NCBI RefSeq assembly: GCF_003461955.1
Contig: NZ_QTYB01000012.1
Span: 1 to 64,000, forward strand
DNA from: Ruminococcus sp. AM36-2AA
GTDB taxonomy: Bacteria; Bacillota; Clostridia; Lachnospirales; Lachnospiraceae
Direction of reading: 5' to 3'
DNA length: 64,000 nt
The notes under the pieces are model-generated. The model saw nothing but the letters and a program-made list of their open reading frames with translations, made no database searches and had not been told where the DNA came from. How positions within the stretch are numbered: the first letter of the stretch is position 1; each line of letters opens with the position of its first letter. Position numbers and translations under genes: made by a program. Shown here piece after piece: positions 18,260-26,888 of the stretch.

Positions 18260-19903
18260 TTGATAAACAAGGCACTATTTGAAGAAGAAAATTTATATAT
18301 AGTGGGAGAGTCCCATCTTTGTGAGGAGACGTATGCGGCCATACGGAAAACCATCGAAAATAACCAGGCGGTAGGTGTTCTGGCCGGATATTATGACCGT
18401 GATCTTACGATTGCTTATATCAGTGAATTTTTTCTTCACAATCTTGGATATACCTATGAAGAATTTATGGAAAAATTTTCCGGATCGCTGAAAAATGTAT
18501 TCTGTGGGCAGAACTGTACGTTTGCAAAGATCGAACGTTTTAAAAAGATCCATGGAGTAGGCGAAGCACAGATGCTGAATAAAGAAGGTGCACCGGTTAA
18601 TGTGCGTGTATATAAGAAAGATACCATTGACAGTGAAGGAAACGCATTATGGATATTATCCACGCACATTGACGAGATGCAGGAAAATCTGGAACTGGTA
18701 AATCAGGTGCTCAGTTCCGGGTTCTGGTCTGTAGAATGTGCTCAGTCCGGAAATCCTGAATCAGTTTTCTTCAGTCATGAATTTCGAAAGATGCTTGGAT
18801 ATCATGATACTCTGGATTTTCCCAACAATCTGGAAACATGGGAAAGGGGAATTCATCCCCGGGACCTTGAGGAGGTTTCCAGGACTTTTCAGGAAGCTTT
18901 TCAGGATAAGACCAATGAGAAAAAATATGATGTGGAATACCGCATGCGTATGGCGGATGGAACTTATCAGTGGTTTAAGGATAAGGGAGAGGTGAGCCGT
19001 CGTGCGGACGGAACTGCTTTTCGTATGGCCGGGATTTTTATAAATATTGATGCGGAGAAGAGAGCGAGACAGTATACGCAGAGAGTAGATGCTTTTTACC
19101 GTGCATACACAACGGCAAATCTCTGTGAATACTATGTGGATCTTCAGGAAAACAGCTTTAATTCTCTGAAGGTGGAAGAAACATTATCCGGACTGTTTGA
19201 GGAGAGCAGTACCTGGGATGAGCTGATCGATCTGCCGGTACTTGTGGTAGATGATGATCAGAATTGCTGCGAGAATACGGTGGCACTTCTGGAAGAAATA
19301 GGAATCGACGGGGAGTGGGTAACATCCGGAGAAGAAGCAGTTAACCTTGTTGCGGCGCGTTATGAAAAAGAAAACGATTATTTTGCCATTATCATTGACT
19401 GGAAAATGCCGGGAATGGACGGATTGGAGACGACCCGGCAGATCCGGAAAATAGTTGGAAATGATGTAACCATTATTATTTTGTCAGCGTATGACTACTC
19501 TGAGATCGAGCAGGAAGCAAAAGAAGCAGGTGTGGATGAATTTATTGCAAAACCGCTGTTCCGCTCCCGCCTGACAGCTACATTTAAGAATATTCTTGAA
19601 GGAAAGCCAAGCTCTGATGCCAAACATTACCTGTCAGATATTATACAGTGTGATTACACAGGAAAAAGAGTACTGCTTGTAGAGGATAACGATCTGAACT
19701 CTGAGATCGCAAAAGAAATCATAGGGATGACCGGAGCAGAGGTCGTGACAGCAGAAAACGGAAAGACAGCAGTGGATATGATTTCTTCCGGCAACGCCTT
19801 TGCGGAAGATGTTCAGCTTGCCAGAAGTGCCGGAATGAATGAACACATTTCCAAACCACTGGATATGACAAGGCTTCGGGATGTGATGAGAAAGTGGCTG
19901 TAA
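18260..19903 (+). CDS. PAS-PAS-receiver protein: hybrid sensor that lost its kinase core
   Basis: About 547 residues. It has two PAS-type regions (roughly 30-150 and 155-280), a helical link, then an intact receiver (VVDDDQN, phospho-Asp in IIIDWKMPGMDG, FIAKPLF) and a second receiver. Two segments expected in this family are absent. No HisKA or ATPase domain lies between the PAS region and the first receiver (join near 19228). The second receiver runs from ENGKTAVDMISSG straight to NAFAEDVQ (near 19792), lacking the phospho-Asp. The reading frame is kept across both gaps. The start is uncertain: TTG 18260 has TGGAG seven bases upstream; a TTG at 18194 is also possible. It lies downstream of a c-di-GMP riboswitch. 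Confidence 0.75.
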   Translation: MINKALFEEENLYIVGESHLCEETYAAIRKTIENNQAVGVLAGYYDRDLTIAYISEFFLHNLGYTYEEFMEKFSGSLKNVFCGQNCTFAKIERFKKIHGVGEAQMLNKEGAPVNVRVYKKDTIDSEGNALWILSTHIDEMQENLELVNQVLSSGFWSVECAQSGNPESVFFSHEFRKMLGYHDTLDFPNNLETWERGIHPRDLEEVSRTFQEAFQDKTNEKKYDVEYRMRMADGTYQWFKDKGEVSRRADGTAFRMAGIFINIDAEKRARQYTQRVDAFYRAYTTANLCEYYVDLQENSFNSLKVEETLSGLFEESSTWDELIDLPVLVVDDDQNCCENTVALLEEIGIDGEWVTSGEEAVNLVAARYEKENDYFAIIIDWKMPGMDGLETTRQIRKIVGNDVTIIILSAYDYSEIEQEAKEAGVDEFIAKPLFRSRLTATFKNILEGKPSSDAKHYLSDIIQCDYTGKRVLLVEDNDLNSEIAKEIIGMTGAEVVTAENGKTAVDMISSGNAFAEDVQLARSAGMNEHISKPLDMTRLRDVMRKWL

Positions 19904-19951
19904 AGTCTGACTGGTTAAAAGGTGAAGATTCTGTGAAATCGGCCTTTGCCA

Positions 19952-20049
19952 TTGACAGAAGAAAAATACAATAATATAATTAAACCTATCGTAAAAGTAG
20001 GATATAAAAACTGTTACAGTAGAAATAAGATCTATTGTAACAGTTTTTT
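19952..20049 (+). promoter_or_regulatory. Promoter plus short leader ending in a terminator hairpin (cassette A)
   Basis: TTGACA (19952-19957), 17 bp, then TATAAT (19975-19980). The leader begins TAAACCTATCGTAAAAGTAGG, with a CCTA/TAGG mini-stem, and ends in an 18-bp hairpin (20006-20023 with 20031-20048) followed by T. The whole arrangement, including sequence of the hairpin, recurs at 21993-22087. It controls, or attenuates, the metal-transport-like gene at 20092. Confidence 0.75.
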
Positions 20050-20091
20050 ATTTTATCGCTTTACAAACTTTATGAGAAAGGATGCAAAACA

Positions 20092-21447
20092 GTGAAGCAT
20101 ACGGTTATTTATATTGATGGTATGACCTGTATTAACTGTCAGTCGAGGATCTGGAATGTACTGAAATTAAGACCGGAGATCACGGGAATTACAGTCAGCT
20201 ATGAATATTCACGGGCAGAGTTTGACTATGATCCGAAGAAAATCGGGATGAAAGAAATTGTAAAAATGATCGAGGATCTGGGATATCAGGTAATTCCCGC
20301 GGAACAGTTTCGCAGGAAACAGCTTCGTCAGGCAGCAGCGGAAATTTTTGCGATCGCCCTTTTATTTGTGATCCTGCAGCGTTTTGGAATCCTTAACCAT
20401 CTTGCGCCGGATTCTCTTGCCGAGACAGGAATGGGATATGGAATGCTGTTTGTCATTGGCCTGATCACTTCTGTACACTGCATTGCCATGTGCGGCGGGA
20501 TCAATCTTTCTCAGACCTTGCAGAAGCAAGAAGCGAACGCAGAGGAAATATCAAGGTCAATGTTTCGGAATACATTTTCCTATAATATGGGACGGGTTGT
20601 TTCCTATACCGTGATCGGAGGATTTCTCGGGGCCGTAGGAGGTCTGGCTGGAATTGGGGACAGTTTACAGGCTTCCACAGTGTTTCAGGGGTCTCTGAAA
20701 CTCCTGGCCGGAATTATCATGGTCGTTATGGGTGTGAATATGCTGGGGATTTTTCCGGGGCTTCGGAAACTGAGAATCCACATTCCATTTCCTGGAGGGA
20801 AATCTTTATGGAAAAAAAGGACACCTTTTCTAGTTGGACTGTGTAACGGGTTCATGCCCTGTGGACCGTTGCAGTCTATGGAGATTGTTGCACTGGCTTC
20901 CGGAAGCTGGGTAGCAGGAGCTTTTTCCATGTTCTGCTTCAGTCTGGGAACGGTTCCTCTGATGCTTGGATTTGGCTCAATTTTTTCTGCACTGGGAAAG
21001 AAATTTACCAGACAGATCCTGAAAACAGGAGCGATCCTGGTGGTTGTTATGGGACTTGCCATGATGTCTCAGGGAAGCGTGCTGTCAGGTTTGGAAAGCA
21101 GGTCCGGCGAAAAGGTAGCAGCAGAAGCGGATAATGTGCAGAATGATGATCAGACAGATGTGGCAGTGGAAAAAGATGGAGTGCAGTATGTTTCCAGTAC
21201 GCTGCGTTCTGGATGGTATCCGGATATTACTGTGAAGGCAGGGGAACCTGTGAAGTGGGAGATCAATGTACCGGAGGGCAGCATCAATGGATGTAATTAT
21301 AGGATGATCCTTCAGGATTTTGGAATGGATCATACTTTCGAGAACGGAGAAAATGTCATCGAATTTATACCGGAAAAAGAAGGCGTCTATACGTATAGCT
21401 GCTGGATGGGCATGATCACAGGGACTATTTATGTAACAGGAAAATAA
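20092..21447 (+). CDS. HMA / TauE-SafE / cupredoxin fusion, probable metal homeostasis protein
   Basis: A 451-residue three-part protein. Residues 1-70 form an HMA domain with the metal-binding GMTCINCQS loop. About 75-340 is a six-helix DsbD/TauE-SafE membrane domain with the typical VHCIAMCGG and a second CNGFMPCGPLQ motif. Residues 360-451 are a cupredoxin-like domain ending YSCWMGMITGTI. Such fusions are linked to copper or other soft-metal handling; the transported species is not shown by the sequence. The GTG start follows GAGAAAGGAT. It ends 22 bases before an FtrD-like lipoprotein gene and is probably co-transcribed with it from cassette A. Confidence 0.85.
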   Translation: MKHTVIYIDGMTCINCQSRIWNVLKLRPEITGITVSYEYSRAEFDYDPKKIGMKEIVKMIEDLGYQVIPAEQFRRKQLRQAAAEIFAIALLFVILQRFGILNHLAPDSLAETGMGYGMLFVIGLITSVHCIAMCGGINLSQTLQKQEANAEEISRSMFRNTFSYNMGRVVSYTVIGGFLGAVGGLAGIGDSLQASTVFQGSLKLLAGIIMVVMGVNMLGIFPGLRKLRIHIPFPGGKSLWKKRTPFLVGLCNGFMPCGPLQSMEIVALASGSWVAGAFSMFCFSLGTVPLMLGFGSIFSALGKKFTRQILKTGAILVVVMGLAMMSQGSVLSGLESRSGEKVAAEADNVQNDDQTDVAVEKDGVQYVSSTLRSGWYPDITVKAGEPVKWEINVPEGSINGCNYRMILQDFGMDHTFENGENVIEFIPEKEGVYTYSCWMGMITGTIYVTGK

Positions 21448-21469
21448 AAACAGAGGAGTAATGTTAAAG

Positions 21470-21985
21470 ATGAAAAAAAATATGATAACAGGTATGGCGT
21501 TTCTTATAGCAATGACGGCGCTTGCAGGATGTGGAAATGTAACAGAAACAGAAACTACAGAAGAGACTTCCGCAGCAGATGGAAATCAGGAAATCAGCGT
21601 CAGTTCCGGTGGGAATCTGACCATACCGGTTGATGAACTGACAGAAAATGCAGTCTTTTATCCTGCAAATGTAGATGGCACGGAAATGGAAGTGATCGCA
21701 GTAAAGACTTCGGATGGAACTATCCGTACCGCTTTTAATACCTGTCAGATCTGTTATGATTCCGGAAATGGTTATTACAAACAGGAAGACGATAAACTGG
21801 TCTGCCAGAACTGTGGAAATTCTTTTACCATGGATCAGGTAGGAGAAACTGCAGGAGGCTGCAATCCCTGGCCGATTCTGGAAAGTGACTGGATACTTGC
21901 AGATGGTAAGATCCAGATATCTTATGATTTTCTGAAGGATTCCGCAGATATTTTTGCAAACTGGAAGGGTGCATATCAGAGTTAA
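21470..21985 (+). CDS. FtrD-like (DUF2318) cysteine-rich lipoprotein
   Basis: A 171-residue lipoprotein with signal peptide and lipobox LAGC. The rest matches the DUF2318/FtrD-like pattern: FNTCQICYDSG, GYYKQEDD, VCQNCGN, FTMDQVG and a C-terminal GGCNPWPI, giving two CxxC pairs. Family members accompany iron or copper transporters as putative metal or Fe-S carriers. It lies directly after the HMA-SafE-cupredoxin gene, supporting a joint role in metal traffic. The ATG at 21470 is preferred over 21461, as GGAG at 21455 is only two bases from the latter. Confidence 0.85.
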   Translation: MKKNMITGMAFLIAMTALAGCGNVTETETTEETSAADGNQEISVSSGGNLTIPVDELTENAVFYPANVDGTEMEVIAVKTSDGTIRTAFNTCQICYDSGNGYYKQEDDKLVCQNCGNSFTMDQVGETAGGCNPWPILESDWILADGKIQISYDFLKDSADIFANWKGAYQS

Positions 21986-21992
21986 TGCAGCA

Positions 21993-22087
21993 TTGACAGG
22001 AAAAAGAAAACATCATATAATAAACCCATTCCAAAAGAGGGAAAACAAAGCTGTTACAATAGAAAAATCTATTATAACAGCTTTTTT
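21993..22087 (+). promoter_or_regulatory. Promoter plus short leader ending in a terminator hairpin (cassette B)
   Basis: TTGACA (21993-21998), 17 bp, TATAAT (22016-22021). The leader begins AAACCCATTCCAAAAGAGGG and ends in a 17-bp hairpin (22047-22063 with 22068-22084) followed by T. The core CTGTTACAATAGA / TCTATTATAACAG is nearly the same as in cassette A. It overlaps the end of the lipoprotein gene and precedes the YitT gene. Confidence 0.75.
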
Positions 22088-22130
22088 GTTACTATTGACA
22101 AACAATTTTGCTTGCAAAAAGGAGGTCTTT

Positions 22131-22967
22131 ATGAACAAAAAAATCAAAACATTGTTTTCGTATCTGATGATCATTATCGGAGCCATACTGGCCAGCTTTT
22201 CCGTTGCCTGTATCCTGCTTCCCAATGATGCCATCGATTACGGAACTGCCGGAATTGCCATTATCATAAGCAAACTCACTGGGTATAATCTGTCGTTGTG
22301 TGTGTTGCTTGTCTTTCTGCCATTTCTGATCGCCGGGATCATTCTTATCGGTAAATATTTCTTTGCAAAAACGTTCGTAGGTTTTGTGATCTACACAATA
22401 GGTCTTTCCTACTTTGAAAAAATCCCTTTTGAACTAAATACAGAACATTTTATTGCGGTGGCTTTCGGAGGGGCGATTCTTGGTGTGGGACTTTCCCTGA
22501 TCCTTCGAAATGGTGGCTGCATTGACGGCTCTGAGATTTTTGCCAATATCATTGTAAAAAAAATCTACAATCATTCGGGAAAAGACTACAGTATTTCCTA
22601 CATATTAATTGCGTTCAATGCCTGTGTATATGGGGCGGTGTTTGTACTTCTTGACAGAGATTCCGCACTTTTAAGTCTTCTGGTGTACATCGTGGCAACT
22701 TCCATCATCGATCATTTCACAGATCATTTTGAGGCATTGAAACAGGTGACCATCATCACAAAAGATCCAGATTCAATTATTTGCGATATTAAAGAAGAAC
22801 TGAATAAGACCTGTACTATTATCAATTCTTCCGGTGTGATCGCGGGGGAAAATAAAACACTGATCTGTTATGTGAATTACTTTGAACTGCAGAAAGTGAA
22901 AGAGATTATTTCCAGGAATAAAGGATCTTTCAGTACTGTTTCAACTATTGATGAGATCCTGCGATAA
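22131..22967 (+). CDS. YitT family membrane protein
   Basis: A 278-residue protein with an N-terminal membrane domain of about five helices and a C-terminal DUF2179 domain (TKDPDSIICDIKEELNKTCTIINSSG to the end), the standard YitT layout. The function of the family is not settled. The ATG at 22131 follows AAAAAGGAGG; a longer in-frame version would start within the lipoprotein gene. Expression should depend on cassette B directly upstream. Confidence 0.87.
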   Translation: MNKKIKTLFSYLMIIIGAILASFSVACILLPNDAIDYGTAGIAIIISKLTGYNLSLCVLLVFLPFLIAGIILIGKYFFAKTFVGFVIYTIGLSYFEKIPFELNTEHFIAVAFGGAILGVGLSLILRNGGCIDGSEIFANIIVKKIYNHSGKDYSISYILIAFNACVYGAVFVLLDRDSALLSLLVYIVATSIIDHFTDHFEALKQVTIITKDPDSIICDIKEELNKTCTIINSSGVIAGENKTLICYVNYFELQKVKEIISRNKGSFSTVSTIDEILR

Positions 22968-23046
22968 GGCTTACAATAAAAGATGGGTTTTTCTCCGGAA
23001 AAATGTTATTCTATATATGGATGAGAAAAATCAAAGGAGAAGAATT

Positions 23047-23559
23047 ATGAGACTTTCAGAGAAATATGAATTCCGTTCTATACACAGGGAGGAAGCAGAA
23101 CAGGCAGCGGAAATTGAGCAGATCTGTTTTCCTCCGGCAGAGGCAATAAGCAGAGCGGATGTTATAGACCGTGTAGAAAAAATTCCGGAGCTGTTCCTTG
23201 TGGCAGTTGACCGGAAAAACGGAAAGCTGGCAGGATATCTCACAGGATTTACGACCAGTGAGGAGGCTTTCCAGGATAAATTTTTTACCAATGCAGATCT
23301 TTGTGATCCTGATGGGAAAAATAATATGCTTCTGGGGCTTGAGGTCCTCCCGAAATACCGTGGACAGGGCCTTGCAAGAGAACTGATGATGCGTTATCTT
23401 GACCGTGAGCAGAAAAGAGGGAGAGAACGTGCGGTTCTTACCTGTGTAGATGAAAAAGTAGAGATGTACCGGAGAATGGGATTTGAATATATTGGAATCT
23501 CAGCTTCTGTACTGGGTGACGAAAAATGGAATGAAATGGAATATCGAATGAAAAAATAA
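23047..23559 (+). CDS. GNAT-family N-acetyltransferase
   Basis: A 170-residue acetyltransferase. The acetyl-CoA-binding signature is LEVLPKYRGQGLARELMMRY, close to the Q/RxxGxG/A motif, followed by YRRMGFEYIG near the C-terminus. The N-terminal EIEQICFPP is typical of AANAT-like members. The ATG at 23047 has AAAGGAGA upstream; an extended version would overlap the YitT gene. The substrate cannot be read from the sequence. Confidence 0.85.
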   Translation: MRLSEKYEFRSIHREEAEQAAEIEQICFPPAEAISRADVIDRVEKIPELFLVAVDRKNGKLAGYLTGFTTSEEAFQDKFFTNADLCDPDGKNNMLLGLEVLPKYRGQGLARELMMRYLDREQKRGRERAVLTCVDEKVEMYRRMGFEYIGISASVLGDEKWNEMEYRMKK

Positions 23560-23638
23560 AGGCACAATTCCCGGTACTGTGATAAAATAAAAGATATTTC
23601 AAAGACAGAATATAACGATCAAAAAAGGGGGAAATACT

Positions 23639-24499
23639 ATGGCAAAAGCAGAAAAGCACACACTGAAACTGGAAATAGAAAAACCGCAGTATATTACGGT
23701 AAATGATGTGACTTATGCACAGGTGGACTCCTGGTTTGGACATTGCAGAAGAGACCTGAAACTGGATATTATCTATCCGGAGGCACAGGATGGCAGAACT
23801 TATCCATGTATTCTCTGGATCTGCGGAGGGGCCTGGCTGATGATGGATAAGTCGGCGCATAATCTTTATCTCAGCAGGCTGGCATCAGGCGGATTTGTAG
23901 TGGCAAGTGTGGAGTACCGCACTTCCAATCAGGGGCCATATCCAATGCCTTTGCAGGATGTAAAGGCAGCGATCCGTTATCTGAAAGCGCATGCGGACCG
24001 GTTCCGTATCAACAAAGAGCAGATGGGAGTTATGGGAGAATCCGCCGGAGGATATCTTACATGTATGGCTGCGCTGGATCATGATCCGGCCCTGGATGTA
24101 GGAGAATATCTGGAAGAATCCAGCGAAGTACAGGCAGCCTGCCCCTGGTATCCGCCCACAGATCTTTCTGCGTTTCCGTGCGAATCCGCAGAACAATGTG
24201 CTTCTTCCGCAGAGTCCCTCCTTCTGGGCTTTAATTCCAAACGAAACAGAGAAAAGGCGTATAACTGCAGTCCTGTATCCAAAGTAACGAAGGATGCGCC
24301 GCCATTTTTGATCATCCATGGAAACTGTGATCGGACAGTGCCCTATGTGCAGTCAAAAACATTATATAATCTCCTAGAAGCGCAGGGCTGTGATGTAACT
24401 TTGCTGACGCTGGACGGAGCAGATCATGCGGATCTTCAGTTTTTCCAGGATGAAACATGGAACTGGATCATCGATTTTTTCAACAGAAAATTAAAATAA
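23639..24499 (+). CDS. Alpha/beta hydrolase (BD-FAE-like esterase)
   Basis: A 286-residue alpha/beta hydrolase. The oxyanion-hole region is LWICGGAWLMMDK, the nucleophile elbow GESAGGY (about residue 130), with Asp in HGNCDRTVPY and His in DGADHADLQFF. The pattern fits carbohydrate or feruloyl esterases. There is no signal peptide, so it would act in the cytoplasm. It starts a run of closely spaced genes, ending 22 bases before the deformylase gene. The ATG follows AAAGGGGGAAA. Confidence 0.85.
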   Translation: MAKAEKHTLKLEIEKPQYITVNDVTYAQVDSWFGHCRRDLKLDIIYPEAQDGRTYPCILWICGGAWLMMDKSAHNLYLSRLASGGFVVASVEYRTSNQGPYPMPLQDVKAAIRYLKAHADRFRINKEQMGVMGESAGGYLTCMAALDHDPALDVGEYLEESSEVQAACPWYPPTDLSAFPCESAEQCASSAESLLLGFNSKRNREKAYNCSPVSKVTKDAPPFLIIHGNCDRTVPYVQSKTLYNLLEAQGCDVTLLTLDGADHADLQFFQDETWNWIIDFFNRKLK

Positions 24500-24521
24500 A
24501 ACAGAAAACAGGAGTAAAATC

Positions 24522-24932
24522 ATGGTCAGACCGATAATGAGAGATATTTTTTTTCTGAGACAGAAAGCGCAGCCTGCCACAAAGGAAGATAAACAGATAG
24601 TACAGGACCTTCTGGATACACTGAAAGCCAACGAAGCAGGATGCGTGGGGATGGCTGCCAATATGATTGGAGTAAATAAAAGAATCATTGCTGTAAATAT
24701 GGGATTTATCAATGTGGCAATGCTGAATCCGGTGATAGTGAAAAAGTCCGGAGCATACGAGACAGAGGAGGGATGTCTTTCTCTTGACGGTGTGCGAAAG
24801 ACTACCCGATATGAAAACATAGAAGTGGAATTTCAGGATATTTCATTCCATAAACAACGCCAGAAATATTCTGGCTGGACAGCGCAGATTATTCAGCATG
24901 AGATTGATCACTGTGACGGAATTATCATATAA
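24522..24932 (+). CDS. Peptide deformylase-like protein with divergent motif I
   Basis: A 136-residue polypeptide deformylase family protein. Motif 2 (EEGCLSL) and motif 3 (QHEIDHCDG) supply the metal-binding Cys and two His plus the catalytic Glu. Motif 1 reads CVGMAANMIG instead of the usual GxGxAAxQ, so the Gln that contacts the substrate is replaced by Met. It therefore may not be the cell's main deformylase. It lies between an esterase and a purine nucleoside phosphorylase, apart from fmt and other translation genes. Confidence 0.85.
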   Translation: MVRPIMRDIFFLRQKAQPATKEDKQIVQDLLDTLKANEAGCVGMAANMIGVNKRIIAVNMGFINVAMLNPVIVKKSGAYETEEGCLSLDGVRKTTRYENIEVEFQDISFHKQRQKYSGWTAQIIQHEIDHCDGIII

Positions 24933-25034
24933 ATATGATATATAACAGAGTTAAGAACAAAAAGTACAGAAAAAAGCAGGGGATTTTTGCAATATGGTTC
25001 TGACGGTATTAAGATAAGAAGGGAAGCGGAAACT

Positions 25035-25847
25035 ATGTATCAGAAATTAATGACATGTCTGGAAAGTGTAAGAGAGAAAACAGATTTTAAACCGGAAATC
25101 GCATTGGTTCTGGGATCTGGACTTGGCGACTTTGCAGAGAGGATCCAGATCGAACAGATCATTAAATATACAGATATCGAAGGATTTCCGGTATCGACAG
25201 TAAAAGGGCACAAAGGACGTTTTGTATTTGGTTATGTAGAGAAAACACCGGTTGTGATCATGCAGGGCCGGGTTCATTATTATGAAGGATATCCAATGTC
25301 TGACGTAGTTCTTCCGACACGTCTGATGGGGCTTCTTGGGGCAAAAAAACTTCTTCTCACCAATGCGGCCGGAGGCGCCAATCCATCCTTCCATCCCGGC
25401 GATCTTATGATGATCACGGATCACATTACAACGGCAGTTCCAAGTCCTCTGATCGGCCCTAATATTGATGAACTTGGAACCAGATTTCCGGATATGAGCG
25501 AAGTATACAGCCGATCCCTTCAGGATGTGATTCGAAAATGCGCTGCAGAATGTGGAATTGAACTGAAGGAAGGGGTTTATGTGCAGTTTACAGGACCTAA
25601 CTATGAGACCCCGGCAGAGATAAGACTTGCTCAGCGCTGGGGCGGTGATGCTGTCGGAATGAGTACCGCATGTGAAGCTATGGCAGCCCGTCATATGGGA
25701 ATGGAAGTCTGCGGAATTTCCTGTATCACAAATATGGCAGCAGGGATTTCAAAAGAAGCGCTGAACCATGAAGAAGTGCAGGAGACAGCAGACCGTATAG
25801 CGGAGTTTTTCCAGAAACTGGTTGAAAAAGTAGTGGTAAATATGTAA
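25035..25847 (+). CDS. Purine nucleoside phosphorylase (trimeric PNP type)
   Basis: A 270-residue phosphorylase that splits inosine and guanosine with phosphate. Family motifs: LGSGLGDFAERI (phosphate site), VKGHKGRFVFG, MQGRVHYYEGYPM, TNAAGGANPSFHPGDLM and GMSTACEAMAARHMGM. The ATG at 25035 is chosen because the frame upstream has no sensible site, although its own Shine-Dalgarno is weak. The next gene encodes a RelA/SpoT-domain protein 39 bases on, a suggestive neighbour for guanine-nucleotide metabolism. Confidence 0.92.
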   Translation: MYQKLMTCLESVREKTDFKPEIALVLGSGLGDFAERIQIEQIIKYTDIEGFPVSTVKGHKGRFVFGYVEKTPVVIMQGRVHYYEGYPMSDVVLPTRLMGLLGAKKLLLTNAAGGANPSFHPGDLMMITDHITTAVPSPLIGPNIDELGTRFPDMSEVYSRSLQDVIRKCAAECGIELKEGVYVQFTGPNYETPAEIRLAQRWGGDAVGMSTACEAMAARHMGMEVCGISCITNMAAGISKEALNHEEVQETADRIAEFFQKLVEKVVVNM

Positions 25848-25886
25848 TCCTGGAAAGAAGGAAATTTTAAGAAAAGAGAAACACAA

Positions 25887-26876
25887 ATGATAACATTGAA
25901 TGATTACCTGTATTCCGGAGATACCCTTCTTCGGATACTGAAAAAATATATCCGGGATCTGCGGACAGAAGCAAAAGAAAAACGCAACGAGATCGATCTG
26001 GTACACTGTAATTTCCTGATCCAGATCCAGGAACTTCTGGAACATAACGATTTCCTTACTGCCCAGTCCCAGAAGATCCGGGAATTTTATAAATATATGG
26101 CAGGGGAATACCCGTTTCTGGCATTTACCTTCAAGGGAAGGATCAAATCTCTGATCCGTGCGGAAGAGAAATTTAATGGATATGTAGTAGAATTTATCTA
26201 TGATTACTATAAAGAGCATGGGAAATATCCTTCCGTATCCCAGATCAAAGAGCGCTTAAGCTGCTTCCGGGATTTTATTGCCTACAGGATCGTTATCGCC
26301 ATGCCGAGATGCCATCTTAAAAACGGCGAGAATGTCAGAGAAGAAGAACTTCGGTATCTTTATGAGATCGCCAATGTACTTCCGGGATTTCTGGAAGAAA
26401 GAGGATTTACCGCAGAGCCGGCCAGAGGCGTGCAGGAAAGTACCTCTCCACTGTTAAGCGAGGAAGCAAAACCTTATTACCGGGATTATATCTGCAACAA
26501 CAGCGAGGAAGATTATCAGTCTCTGCATATTACTTTTTATGATAACAGCTCCAGAAGTTATATGGAAGTACAGCTGCGTACAAAGGACATGGATGATGTG
26601 GCAGAGATTGGATCCGCGAACCATTTAAGTTATGAGAAAAAACAGGAAAGTGAGCGCAGAAGAAGAGATACCATTCCGGAGGGAGAATGCATCTATTTTG
26701 ATGAAGCTTACGAACGTGGAATGCGGCTTCTCGGACTGGATCTGGCAAAACTGGATGTCAATATGTTTGGTGCGGTAAACAACAGCCTGATCAATGACGG
26801 CTGTGGACTGTTTCGCGGAAGAATGATCCTTCCCTATGAGCATCTTTCTCGTTTTCAGAATGATATCATTGACTGA
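25887..26876 (+). CDS. RelA/SpoT synthetase-domain protein (small alarmone synthetase-like)
   Basis: A 329-residue protein with a RelA/SpoT nucleotidyltransferase domain: FKGRIKSLIRAEEK, RLSCFRDFIAYRIVI, DYQSLHITFY and MEVQLRTKDMDDVAEIGSANH are its landmarks. The usual KxNGYxSLH reads EEDYQSLH, so activity is not assured. It lacks an HD hydrolase domain and the TGS/ACT parts of long Rel proteins. A role in ppGpp-like nucleotide synthesis is inferred. It lies in a run with purine nucleoside phosphorylase and a MATE exporter. Confidence 0.8.
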   Translation: MITLNDYLYSGDTLLRILKKYIRDLRTEAKEKRNEIDLVHCNFLIQIQELLEHNDFLTAQSQKIREFYKYMAGEYPFLAFTFKGRIKSLIRAEEKFNGYVVEFIYDYYKEHGKYPSVSQIKERLSCFRDFIAYRIVIAMPRCHLKNGENVREEELRYLYEIANVLPGFLEERGFTAEPARGVQESTSPLLSEEAKPYYRDYICNNSEEDYQSLHITFYDNSSRSYMEVQLRTKDMDDVAEIGSANHLSYEKKQESERRRRDTIPEGECIYFDEAYERGMRLLGLDLAKLDVNMFGAVNNSLINDGCGLFRGRMILPYEHLSRFQNDIID

Positions 26877-26888
26877 GGGAGGCCTGAC

